Source of the DNA: Nitrospirota bacterium
GTDB taxonomy: Bacteria > Nitrospirota > Thermodesulfovibrionia > Thermodesulfovibrionales > JdFR-85
Length of the DNA: 6,525 nucleotides
Assembly (NCBI GenBank): GCA_015485235.1
Contig: WFTX01000248.1
Coordinates: 1-6,525 of the forward strand
Reading direction: 5' to 3'
The notes beneath the pieces are model-generated. The model did no database searches. It was not told the origin of the DNA and was given only the letters and a program-made list of their open reading frames with translations. The position numbers and the translations under genes were made by a program. Shown here one piece after another: positions 1 through 5,673 of this stretch (the first letter of the stretch is position 1; every line of letters begins with the position of its first letter).

Positions 1-80
1 GGGTTCTTCATTTAGTCCACACGAATCAGGAAGTGTTGGAAATTTTTGGGGGAACTCCTGCTGTTTCAGAGATTGAATAA
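1..80 (+). CDS. 3' end of an unrecognised gene (last 25 codons)
   Basis: One frame is open from the left edge and ends at TAA (78-80). It reads VLHLVHTNQEVLEIF then GGTPAVSEIE. The mix of short beta-like hydrophobic stretches, an acidic C-terminus and no rare-residue clusters looks like a genuine protein tail. A second plus frame is also open to a TGA at 74-76 but reads as a low-quality, Ser/Cys/Trp-rich string. The fragment is too short to name. The -35 element of the following promoter overlaps its last codons and stop, so the next transcription unit is packed tightly against this gene. Confidence 0.5.
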   Translation, partial: VLHLVHTNQEVLEIFGGTPAVSEIE

Positions 81-100
81 TCCGTAAAATATGCTATAAT
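73..100 (+). promoter_or_regulatory. sigma70-type promoter with extended -10 for the small ORF
   Basis: The -35 is TTGAAT (73-78, 4 of 6 to consensus), followed by a 16-bp spacer and a perfect TATAAT at 95-100 preceded by TGC (92-94), an extended -10. The predicted transcript start is near 107, giving a leader of about 54 nt before the ATG at 161. The perfect -10 with TGn is the strongest promoter sequence in the first 300 bases. Confidence 0.6.
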
Positions 101-116
101 GGTGAGAAGAATCATC

Positions 117-151
117 CTGCCGCATGAAGCGGTGGAAACCCTATGAAAGGG
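117..151 (+). other. tandem leader hairpins with identical AUGAA loops
   Basis: The predicted leader RNA can form two adjacent stem-loops. The first pairs 117-123 with 129-135 (CCGC/GCGG core extended by C-G and two G-U pairs). The second pairs CCCT 139-142 with AGGG 148-151. Both enclose the same five-base loop ATGAA (124-128 and 143-147) although the stems differ. The 3' arm of the second stem is the first part of the ribosome binding sequence AGGGAGGT (148-155), so folding could limit initiation at 161. A competing small hairpin GGT-GGAA-ACC (131-140) is possible. It matches no riboswitch class that I recognise. Confidence 0.35.
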
Positions 152-160
152 AGGTACATC

Positions 161-223
161 ATGAAGATCAGAAAGGTCAGCCGTACCCGGTCCACTACCT
201 GCAAATGCAAGAGTTCCTGTTAA
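161..223 (+). CDS. 20-residue basic, Cys-rich small peptide (unrecognised)
   Basis: The ATG at 161 follows the strong ribosome binding sequence AGGGAGGT (148-155) at 5 nt spacing and reads MKIRKVSRTRSTTCKCKSSC before TAA (221-223). It has seven Lys/Arg residues, no acidic residue and three Cys in a C-x-C-x3-C tail. There is no hydrophobic segment, so it is neither a signal peptide nor a membrane toxin. Its own promoter lies upstream and a perfect terminator-like hairpin starts 7 nt after the stop, so it looks like a monocistronic unit of about 160 nt. An in-frame ATG at 143 (preceded by GGTGGA) would add six residues but has the weaker start signal. It could be a small metal-binding or modified peptide, a leader peptide, or a chance ORF in a small RNA. 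The three Cys codons near the stop would fit cysteine attenuation, but the downstream genes have no link to cysteine. I do not recognise a family. Confidence 0.4.
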   Translation: MKIRKVSRTRSTTCKCKSSC

Positions 224-230
224 GGAACAT

Positions 231-268
231 TAATGCGGGGCTCTGAGCCCCGCATTACCCTTCTGTTT
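231..268 (+). terminator. perfect 12-bp hairpin ending the small ORF unit
   Basis: TAATGCGGGGCT (231-242) is exactly complementary to AGCCCCGCATTA (246-257) with a CTG loop. A moderately T-rich stretch (TTCTGTTT, 261-268) follows three C residues. The stem is very stable, but the T-run is imperfect. A clean run of seven T lies further on at 280-286, behind a second copy of CCCCGC (273-278) that could pair with the same GCGGGG (235-240). The unit is therefore probably an intrinsic terminator, possibly leaky. Confidence 0.6.
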
Positions 269-296
269 GACCCCCCGCCTTTTTTTATGTGATAAT
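267..296 (+). promoter_or_regulatory. promoter for the TPR-ispE operon, leaderless arrangement
   Basis: TTGACC (267-272, 5 of 6 to consensus), an 18-bp spacer and GATAAT (291-296, 5 of 6) preceded by TGT (288-290) form a good extended -10 promoter. A start seven bases after the -10 falls near 303, while the ATG of the TPR gene is at 305. No Shine-Dalgarno sequence precedes that ATG, which fits a leaderless or nearly leaderless mRNA. The extended -10 (TGTGATAAT) closely resembles the perR one (TGTGATAAG). Confidence 0.5.
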
Positions 297-304
297 TAAA
301 TATC

Positions 305-2035
305 ATGCCCCAGGGTATAATCTCACTACTGATTTTCCTGCTCCTTGCCGGTGGATGTGCTTCCGTGGAGAAGCATCCCGTCGTTGAGGTAAGCCGTTCA
401 ATTCCGCCCAAAAGGCAACTTCCGACATACCCGTCCAACCCTACTGAGGAGTCATCACTCAACTACATGCTCGGGTACCAGGCTGAACTGGAGGGCCGCT
501 GGGATGAGGCTCTCCGTTATTACCGGGCTGCTGCCAGGAGTGATCCCTCTTCGGTCTTTCTCAAGGTCCAGGTAGCCTCCACCCTCCTGAAGACGGGCAA
601 GGTGAAGGAGGCTACAGAACTTGCAGAAGAAACGGTAGAAAAATTTCCTGAGTATCTTCCTGCACTCAAGCTTCTGGGACAGCTTTACAACGGCCAGAAA
701 AAGAAGGCCGAAGCTGCCGGGATATACAGGAAGATCATATCCCTTGATCCAACGGATACCGACGCCTACCTCTTTCTGGGGGTGATCCTTGCCTCTGACG
801 GAAAGTTCGACGAGGCTGTAGATATACTAAACAAGCTCCTTTCCATCAAGCCTGACAGTATCATGGCACTCTACTATATCGGTTCCATATATCTTGACCT
901 TAAAGATTACGGAAAGGCTGAGGATTACTTTCAGAAGGCCCTTGAAGTGAGGGAGGACTTTGATGCAGCCTACCTCAACATCGGTATGATCAAGGAAAGA
1001 GAGGGAGATGAGGAGGATGCGATAAAATATTATAAGAAGGCCCTCCAGTACAATCCTCACAATCTCCAGGCCCGGGAACGGTTGAGCCGCATCTATATAA
1101 AGGAGGAAAAGATTCCCGAAGCGATAGGGGAACTTGAGAGCCTGAGTGAGCAGGTCCCGAAAAACCTGGAGATATACAAGAGACTGGGACTGCTCTATCT
1201 TCAGGAGCGGGAGTATGAAAAGGCGGTCACCGAGTTCAGGATGGTCCTTGAGGGAAAACCTGATGACAAGTCAACGCTTTACTACCTTGCCCTCTCCCTG
1301 GAGATGCTGAAGAGGTATGATGAGGCAATAGAGGAACTCAAGAAGCTTCTCAGCCTCGATCCAAAGAACCTGAACGCCCTGCTTCACCTTGCCTTTCTAT
1401 ACGGAGCAGAGGAAAGGTATGAAGAGTCTGTAAAGACATATGAGGAGATACTTTCCATTGACTCAAAAGCGGATTATTATGTCTACATGGCACAGGATTA
1501 CCTCAAGATAAAGGAGACGGAAAAGGCGGAGGAGACCCTGCTGAAGGGTCTCGAGAAGTTCCCTGAAAACGATGAACTCCATTTCAATCTTGCCGTGGTC
1601 TATGAAAAGAAGGGGCTTTTCGATGAGATGGTCAGGGAACTCAAGAAGACCATTCAAATAAATCCTGAACATCCTGACGCCCTGAACTACCTGGGATACA
1701 GCTATGCCGAACGGGGAGTAAACCTTGAAGAAGCGCTGGACCTCATCAAAAAGGCCCTCTCCCTCAAGCCTGAAAGCGGCTACATCATTGACAGTCTTGG
1801 ATGGGTTTACTACAAACTGGGCAGGTATGACAAGGCCCTTGAAAGCCTTGAAAAAGCAGTAAGGTTTGTTGACAATGACCCTGTGATCTACGATCACCTC
1901 GGGGATATCTATCTGAAATTAGGCAAGACTGATGAGGCAATGAAGGCTTACAGGAAGGCCCTCCGGTTTCACGAAAAGGAAGAGGGGATAAAAGAGAAGC
2001 TGGAGGAGAAGATCAAGAACCTCTCCGGAGATTGA
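305..2035 (+). CDS. TPR-repeat lipoprotein
   Basis: 576 residues. Residues 1-18 form a short lipoprotein signal: a hydrophobic core (IISLLIFLLL) ends in LAGGC, so Cys18 should be lipidated and the protein membrane-anchored outside the cytoplasm. The n-region lacks the usual Lys/Arg, but an in-frame stop at 293-295 rules out a longer start and 305 is the first ATG. A Pro-rich linker (about 30-49) is followed by about 15 contiguous 34-residue tetratricopeptide repeats (about 50-559) and a charged tail. Repeats 13-14 carry the NYLGYSYAERG...SLGWVYYKLGRYDKA pattern typical of bacterial TPR proteins encoded beside ispE. TPR solenoids are protein-binding scaffolds, so an envelope assembly or trafficking role is likely, though partners cannot be read from sequence. 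Its stop overlaps the ispE start, implying cotranscription and coupled translation. Confidence 0.88.
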   Translation: MPQGIISLLIFLLLAGGCASVEKHPVVEVSRSIPPKRQLPTYPSNPTEESSLNYMLGYQAELEGRWDEALRYYRAAARSDPSSVFLKVQVASTLLKTGKVKEATELAEETVEKFPEYLPALKLLGQLYNGQKKKAEAAGIYRKIISLDPTDTDAYLFLGVILASDGKFDEAVDILNKLLSIKPDSIMALYYIGSIYLDLKDYGKAEDYFQKALEVREDFDAAYLNIGMIKEREGDEEDAIKYYKKALQYNPHNLQARERLSRIYIKEEKIPEAIGELESLSEQVPKNLEIYKRLGLLYLQEREYEKAVTEFRMVLEGKPDDKSTLYYLALSLEMLKRYDEAIEELKKLLSLDPKNLNALLHLAFLYGAEERYEESVKTYEEILSIDSKADYYVYMAQDYLKIKETEKAEETLLKGLEKFPENDELHFNLAVVYEKKGLFDEMVRELKKTIQINPEHPDALNYLGYSYAERGVNLEEALDLIKKALSLKPESGYIIDSLGWVYYKLGRYDKALESLEKAVRFVDNDPVIYDHLGDIYLKLGKTDEAMKAYRKALRFHEKEEGIKEKLEEKIKNLSGD

Positions 2036-2859
2036 TGTTTTCTCTCAGGGCTCCTGCCAAGATCAACTGGTTTCTGAGAGTGACGGGCAAGAGGGCTGAT
2101 GGCTATCATCAGATCATCTCACTCATAGAGCCGATATCCCTGTATGACACCCTCAGGTTCAGCCCTTCCGGACGACTCACGGTTTCAGGCTCCCCTTTCA
2201 TCCCTGAAGAAGAAAACCTGATCTACCGCTCAGCCCGTCTTATCATGGAGTACGGGAAGGTAAAGGCCGGGGCCTCAGTGGAGTATACAAAGAAGATACC
2301 CATGAAGGCAGGCCTGGGTGGGGGAAGCAGTGACGCCGCTGCCACCCTCATCGGTCTTAACAGACTCTGGGACCTCGGTCTTTCCAGGAATGAACTCATG
2401 GAACTGGGCAGCCTTATCGGTTCAGATGTACCCTTCTTTATAGCAGGGACCCTCTCTCTTGTCACCGGAAGAGGTGAAGTCGTAAAGCCCCTTGGTCTCC
2501 ATACAAAAAAGACGGTCCTGCTCGTCAAACCATCCTTTGGTGTCTCAACCGGTCTTGTTTACCAGAACATAGAGAAATACAGTGAGCCAGTGGATGAGCA
2601 GGAAGTTGTAAATATGCTCCAGAAAGAGGGAGACCGCTATCTCCTGAGAATAGCTTCAAATGACCTTGAAACACCTGCCTTCCGTCTTCATCCTGAACTC
2701 AGAGACCTCAAGGAGGAACTCTCCGGGGCGGGGGCGGCAGTCTCACTCCTCTCCGGGAGCGGTTCCACGGTTTTTGGCCTCTTCAGAGACAGGGAATCGG
2801 CCCATGCTGCTTCAGAGAGGTTCAGCAGGTACTGGACAATGGTTGTTGAGACAGTCTGA
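2035..2859 (+). CDS. ispE: 4-diphosphocytidyl-2-C-methyl-D-erythritol kinase
   Basis: 274 residues, close to the family's usual length. It is a cytoplasmic GHMP-superfamily kinase that phosphorylates the 2-hydroxyl of CDP-methylerythritol with ATP, the fourth step of the MEP route to isopentenyl diphosphate. Visible signatures are APAKINWFL (6-14) with catalytic Lys9, GKRADGYH (18-25), the Gly-rich ATP loop KAGLGGGSSDAA (91-102), GSDVPFF (129-135) with the likely catalytic Asp131, and the C-terminal GHMP motif SGSGSTVFGLF (240-250). ATG 2035 is chosen over the adjoining TTG 2032 because GGAG (2027-2030) is 4 nt from ATG but only 1 nt from TTG. The start shares its A with the TPR stop (TGATG), indicating translational coupling. 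No key residue is missing. The organism therefore appears to use the MEP pathway. Confidence 0.97.
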   Translation: MFSLRAPAKINWFLRVTGKRADGYHQIISLIEPISLYDTLRFSPSGRLTVSGSPFIPEEENLIYRSARLIMEYGKVKAGASVEYTKKIPMKAGLGGGSSDAAATLIGLNRLWDLGLSRNELMELGSLIGSDVPFFIAGTLSLVTGRGEVVKPLGLHTKKTVLLVKPSFGVSTGLVYQNIEKYSEPVDEQEVVNMLQKEGDRYLLRIASNDLETPAFRLHPELRDLKEELSGAGAAVSLLSGSGSTVFGLFRDRESAHAASERFSRYWTMVVETV

Positions 2860-2926
2860 AGTTTCATCCCTCTAAAGTATTTTCCATTCCGTCCGATAAG
2901 ACATAAACCCTGGGACGAGGTCTGAA

Positions 2927-4441
2927 ATGACGACAATGGAAATAAAGAAGCCTGACTGCAATTCCATCAAACTCCCTTCACCGCCTGCCATCGCCGTAAG
3001 ATTGCTCCAGGCGGTGAAGAAGGAGGAGTCCTCTTTTGAGGAACTCTCGAGGATAATATCCTCTGATCCTGCTCTGACTGCTAAGATCCTCAGCATTGTG
3101 AACTCCTCCTTTTATGCCCTGCCCTACAAGGTTGACGGTCTTGAAAAGGCGGTAAGCATCCTCGGAGTGGATGCACTCAAGAACATAGCCCTTTCCTTCA
3201 TGATAGTCTCTAACATGAGAAAAACAAAGGATGGCGGTTTTGATTTCAATCTCTTCTGGAAACGGTCTGTCACCAACGCCGTGGCCTCTGAGATCATAGC
3301 GGCCGAGATAGGGAAAAAGACTGACGATACATTTGTGACTGCTCTTCTCATGGACATAGGAGTCATCATCCTTTTCATGTGTTATCCTGAGTATTATCAG
3401 ATGACGCTTGACGAAAAGAGGGTTTCCGGTCATTCACTCAGTGCTGCCGAACAGAAGGTGTTCGGATTTGACCATCAGTCCGTGGGATCGGAACTCCTGA
3501 AGAGATGGGGACTTCCGGAAAACATTTATATCCCCATTCAGTATCATCATGAAGAGAAGTTTCCCCAGGACTTCAGGGACTCTGTGAGGGTACTCAAGGT
3601 GGCTGACATGGCGTCATCCTTCTATCACTCCAATAAGGGAATCGAAAAACTGGAAAGGCTCCAGCGATATCTTCAGCGGGAGTTCGGAAAGGACGAGTCA
3701 TTTACCAACCAGTTTATCGACAGTGTTGCAGAGAAGACAATAGACGTGCTTTCGATCTTCGACCTGGACCCTGGCAGTCTGAAACCCTACTCCGAACTCC
3801 TTGTAGAGGCCAATGAAGAACTGGGCAGGATGAACCGATCTTACGAACAGATAGTCCTTCAGCTGAGAAAGGAGAAGGAGCGGGCCGAGATTCTGGCGAG
3901 GGAACTCCAGGAAGCCAATGAGCGCCTCAGGGACCTTGCGTTCAAGGACGGCCTGACAGGGCTTTACAACCACAGGTATTTTCAGGAGTTGATGGACCGG
4001 GAGGTCCATCGCTCAACAAGATATAACCGGCCACTCTCGCTGATCATGATAGATATTGATCATTTTAAACAGATTAACGATGCCTTTGGCCATCAAAGGG
4101 GAGATCATGTCCTGAAGCAGATAGGTAAAATCATCAGAAACACGATCAGGGCCTCTGACATAGCATCAAGATACGGGGGTGAGGAGTTTGCCGTTGTTCT
4201 TCCCGAGACCGAACTCCGGGGGGCAGCCGTGCTTGCAGAACGAATCAGAAAGAATATCGAGTCATGTCCTTTCGACCTTAACGGGACAAAGACAAAAGTC
4301 ACTGTCAGCCTTGGAGTGACAACCTATGTCCCGGGAAAAAAGATTATCCAAAAAGGTAAAATAATAGACACTGCCGACAGGGCCCTTTATAAATCTAAGG
4401 AGAAGGGAAGAAACAGGGTGAGTATAATCGCCCTCACCTGA
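2927..4441 (+). CDS. HDOD-GGDEF diguanylate cyclase
   Basis: 504 residues, no signal peptide or membrane segment, so cytoplasmic. An HDOD domain spans about 15-230: LPSPPAIAVRLLQ, the SSDPALTAKILSIVNSSFY segment, and GFDHQSVGSELLKRWGLP (180-197) followed by HHE. The His-Asp pair of HD phosphodiesterases is MD (142-143), as expected for a non-catalytic HDOD module. A charged helix, probably coiled coil (about 290-338), leads to a GGDEF domain (about 339-504) with DGLTGLYNHRYF (341-352), metal-binding IDIDHFKQIND (375-385) and the active-site signature GGEEF (417-421). RASD (408-411) sits five residues before it, the product-inhibition I-site. It should make c-di-GMP with feedback control; the HDOD input is unknown. 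GAGGT (2917-2921) lies 5 nt before ATG 2927, better spaced than the in-frame ATG at 2936. It overlaps trmB by one base. The 67-bp gap after ispE shows no convincing promoter or terminator. Confidence 0.93.
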   Translation: MTTMEIKKPDCNSIKLPSPPAIAVRLLQAVKKEESSFEELSRIISSDPALTAKILSIVNSSFYALPYKVDGLEKAVSILGVDALKNIALSFMIVSNMRKTKDGGFDFNLFWKRSVTNAVASEIIAAEIGKKTDDTFVTALLMDIGVIILFMCYPEYYQMTLDEKRVSGHSLSAAEQKVFGFDHQSVGSELLKRWGLPENIYIPIQYHHEEKFPQDFRDSVRVLKVADMASSFYHSNKGIEKLERLQRYLQREFGKDESFTNQFIDSVAEKTIDVLSIFDLDPGSLKPYSELLVEANEELGRMNRSYEQIVLQLRKEKERAEILARELQEANERLRDLAFKDGLTGLYNHRYFQELMDREVHRSTRYNRPLSLIMIDIDHFKQINDAFGHQRGDHVLKQIGKIIRNTIRASDIASRYGGEEFAVVLPETELRGAAVLAERIRKNIESCPFDLNGTKTKVTVSLGVTTYVPGKKIIQKGKIIDTADRALYKSKEKGRNRVSIIALT

Positions 4442-5106
4442 TGCTGCATAGAAAAGTAAAGACCTTTGGAAGAAAATCCGGGAGGATGAGCGGTGCCGAG
4501 AAGGCTGCCCTGGAGGAGCTTCTTCCAGGACTTCTCATACCTGAACTACCACCGGTTAATCTCAGTGCCCTCTTTGAGAGAGAGGCTCCTACCTTTATTG
4601 AAATAGGTTTTGGAAGCGGCGATTTTCTCTTTGATCAGGCAGTACAACACCCCGAGTTCAATTACATTGGGATTGAAATATACCTGCCCGGTATAGCCAA
4701 ACTTCTGAGGAAGATCCAGAGATATAATGAAACCGCCCCGATAGGGCTTCATAACATCCGGATAGCCAGGCATGAAGCAGCGTTTTTTCTCAGGGAGTTT
4801 GTTCCACCCCACTCTCTTTCAGGAGTTTATATCCTCTTTCCTGACCCGTGGCCCAAAAAAAGGCATCACAAGAGACGGCTGATCAATCCTTCCTTCACAA
4901 GGCTCCTCAAGGAAAGGCTCCTTGAAGACGGCATAGCCGTCACTGCCACTGATCACGAGGGATACGCAGAAGTGATCAGGGATGCCTTTCAGGAGGCAGG
5001 TTTCAGGGCAGGTTCTCCCCCTGCAAAGGAGGTCTCTGAAACCAAATATGCCAGAAAGGCCCTATCCCAGGGCTCAGACATCTATTCATTTCTCTTTGAA
5101 GCCTGA
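4441..5106 (+). CDS. trmB: tRNA (guanine-N7-)-methyltransferase
   Basis: 221 residues, a usual length for this cytoplasmic SAM-dependent enzyme, which forms m7G at position 46 of the tRNA variable loop. Family marks are the basic N-terminus (VKTFGRKSGRMS), the SAM loop FIEIGFGSGDF (52-62), YIGIEI (75-80), the hallmark LFPDPWPKKRHHKRRL (132-147) and the ATDHEGYAEVI segment (169-179). Two positions depart from the usual pattern: the acidic residue before the FL segment is Glu (HEAAFFL, 111-117) rather than Asp, and the C-terminal T-x-x-E motif reads TKYA (201-204), lacking the Glu that normally helps hold substrate. The rest is intact, so I expect a working enzyme with local substitution. The start ATG shares its A with the preceding stop (TGATG). 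No clear Shine-Dalgarno is visible, so translation may depend on coupling. No obvious terminator follows. Confidence 0.93.
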   Translation: MLHRKVKTFGRKSGRMSGAEKAALEELLPGLLIPELPPVNLSALFEREAPTFIEIGFGSGDFLFDQAVQHPEFNYIGIEIYLPGIAKLLRKIQRYNETAPIGLHNIRIARHEAAFFLREFVPPHSLSGVYILFPDPWPKKRHHKRRLINPSFTRLLKERLLEDGIAVTATDHEGYAEVIRDAFQEAGFRAGSPPAKEVSETKYARKALSQGSDIYSFLFEA

Positions 5107-5176
5107 TATCTGTCTTACCACGATGATTCGCAGAGCCAGGTCTGGAAAGTCAGAGTCCTCTCTTTTAAACCATCTG

Positions 5177-5204
5177 AAAAATTTATCTGCTTATTTAAAT
5201 TTTT
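5177..5204. promoter_or_regulatory. AT-only inverted repeat / UP-like tract before the perR promoter
   Basis: AAAAATTTA (5177-5185) is exactly complementary to TAAATTTTT (5196-5204) across a 10-base loop. The second arm ends 3 bases before the perR -35. An A/T tract at this location resembles an RNA polymerase UP element. As RNA it would be a weak A-U stem with a T-run, so it might also serve as a poor terminator for trmB. The rest of 5107-5207 shows only very small imperfect hairpins. Confidence 0.35.
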
Positions 5205-5207
5205 TAC

Positions 5208-5235
5208 TTGACAAGAATGATTCTAATGTGATAAG
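5208..5235 (+). promoter_or_regulatory. perR-rdl promoter
   Basis: A perfect -35 TTGACA (5208-5213), a 16-bp spacer and a -10 GATAAG (5230-5235) with upstream TGT (5227-5229) form an extended -10 promoter. The transcript should start near 5242, leaving a leader of about 29 nt. The spacer is filled by a palindromic operator candidate, so repressor binding here would block RNA polymerase. Confidence 0.7.
5212..5226. promoter_or_regulatory. candidate PerR operator, site 1 (promoter spacer)
   Basis: CAAGAATGATTCTAA contains the perfect 5-1-5 palindrome AGAAT-G-ATTCT (5214-5224). By my comparison it agrees with the Bacillus PerR box TTATAATNATTATAA at 10 of 14 defined positions, including the AATNATT core. 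It lies between the -35 and -10 of the promoter of a PerR-family gene, the classic place for an autorepression site. Confidence 0.55.
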
Positions 5236-5245
5236 ATGTTTTCAA

Positions 5246-5260
5246 TAAGAAATATTCTAA
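5246..5260. promoter_or_regulatory. candidate PerR operator, site 2 (leader)
   Basis: TAAGAAATATTCTAA matches site 1 at 12 of 15 positions and keeps the AAGAA...ATTCTAA arms. The two centres are 34 bp apart, roughly three helical turns, so both could be bound on the same face of the DNA. This copy ends directly against the perR ribosome binding sequence AGGAG (5261-5265). Confidence 0.5.
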
Positions 5261-5270
5261 AGGAGATTAA

Positions 5271-5672
5271 ATGGAAAGGTATCGTGAAATAGGACTTAAG
5301 CTTACACCACAGAGACTTGCGATACTTGAATATCTTGATGGGAATACATCACATCCCTCAGCAGAGGATATCTACAGTTGTGTAAAAAAGAAGTTTCCGA
5401 CAATGTCCTTTGCTACTGTCTACAACACGCTTGAAACACTGAGGAAAAGGGGCCAGATACTGGAACTCACTATCGACCCGGACAGGAAGAGATATGACCC
5501 TAACATTCATCCCCATAATCACCTTATCTGCCTCAGGTGCAAGACCATAGTTGATGTGGATCTGGACTTTGAGATACCCATCCCGGACGAGGCAAGGAAG
5601 AGCTTTGATGTTCTGGGAAACCATATCGAGTTCTACGGTATATGCGATAAATGCAAGAAAGGAGGTGAATGA
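5271..5672 (+). CDS. perR: PerR-type peroxide-responsive Fur-family repressor
   Basis: 133 residues, a compact Fur-family protein. The N-terminal winged helix (about 1-70) includes LKLTPQRLAILEYL, SHPSAEDIY and the recognition helix SFATVYNTLETLRKRG. The regulatory metal ligands match the PerR set: His28, Asp76 (RYDP), His82 and His84 (HPHNH) and Asp95 (TIVDVD). Asp at the 76 position is diagnostic, because Fur proteins usually have Glu there. C87-x2-C90 and C125-x2-C128 form the structural zinc site. PerR with bound iron senses H2O2 by oxidation of its His ligands and then releases DNA. AGGAG (5261-5265) sits 5 nt before ATG. Two palindromic sites in its promoter point to autoregulation, and the rubredoxin-like gene follows after one base. 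Fur-type iron sensing cannot be excluded by sequence alone, but PerR is favoured. Confidence 0.88.
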   Translation: MERYREIGLKLTPQRLAILEYLDGNTSHPSAEDIYSCVKKKFPTMSFATVYNTLETLRKRGQILELTIDPDRKRYDPNIHPHNHLICLRCKTIVDVDLDFEIPIPDEARKSFDVLGNHIEFYGICDKCKKGGE

Positions 5673-5673
5673 A

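Noticed and set aside
107..165. Cyclic-di-GMP (GEMM-like) riboswitch, suggested by GGAAACCC...GAAAGGG
   Set aside because: The hallmark GCAAA and ACGCAAAGC elements and the second helix with its receptor are absent; only a short GAAA-containing stem is shared.
124..246. 40-codon ORF from ATG 124 in another frame, overlapping the small Cys-rich ORF
   Set aside because: No ribosome binding sequence precedes ATG 124, its stop lies inside the terminator hairpin, and the translation has no recognisable pattern.
290..305. Palindrome TGATA...TATCA just before the TPR start as an operator
   Set aside because: Arms of only five A/T-rich bases overlap the -10 element, so it is easily explained by promoter sequence. 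A regulatory role is possible but unsupported.
316..321. TATAAT as a -10 element inside the TPR gene
   Set aside because: There is no -35 at suitable spacing and no TGn extension, and a transcript from it would miss the ATG and lipoprotein signal.
827..2528. Minus-strand ORFs within the TPR and ispE genes
   Set aside because: They lie wholly inside strongly supported plus-strand genes, lack ribosome binding sites and have no family features, so they are shadow frames.
5098..5170. Intrinsic terminator after trmB
   Set aside because: Only 3-4 bp stems with tiny loops (CCAG-GT-CTGG, AGA-GTCC-TCT) are seen, too weak to call.
4982..5248. 88-codon plus-strand ORF overlapping the end of trmB and the perR promoter
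   Set aside because: Its second half runs through the AT-rich promoter and operator of perR and its first half shadows trmB; the composition is not protein-like.
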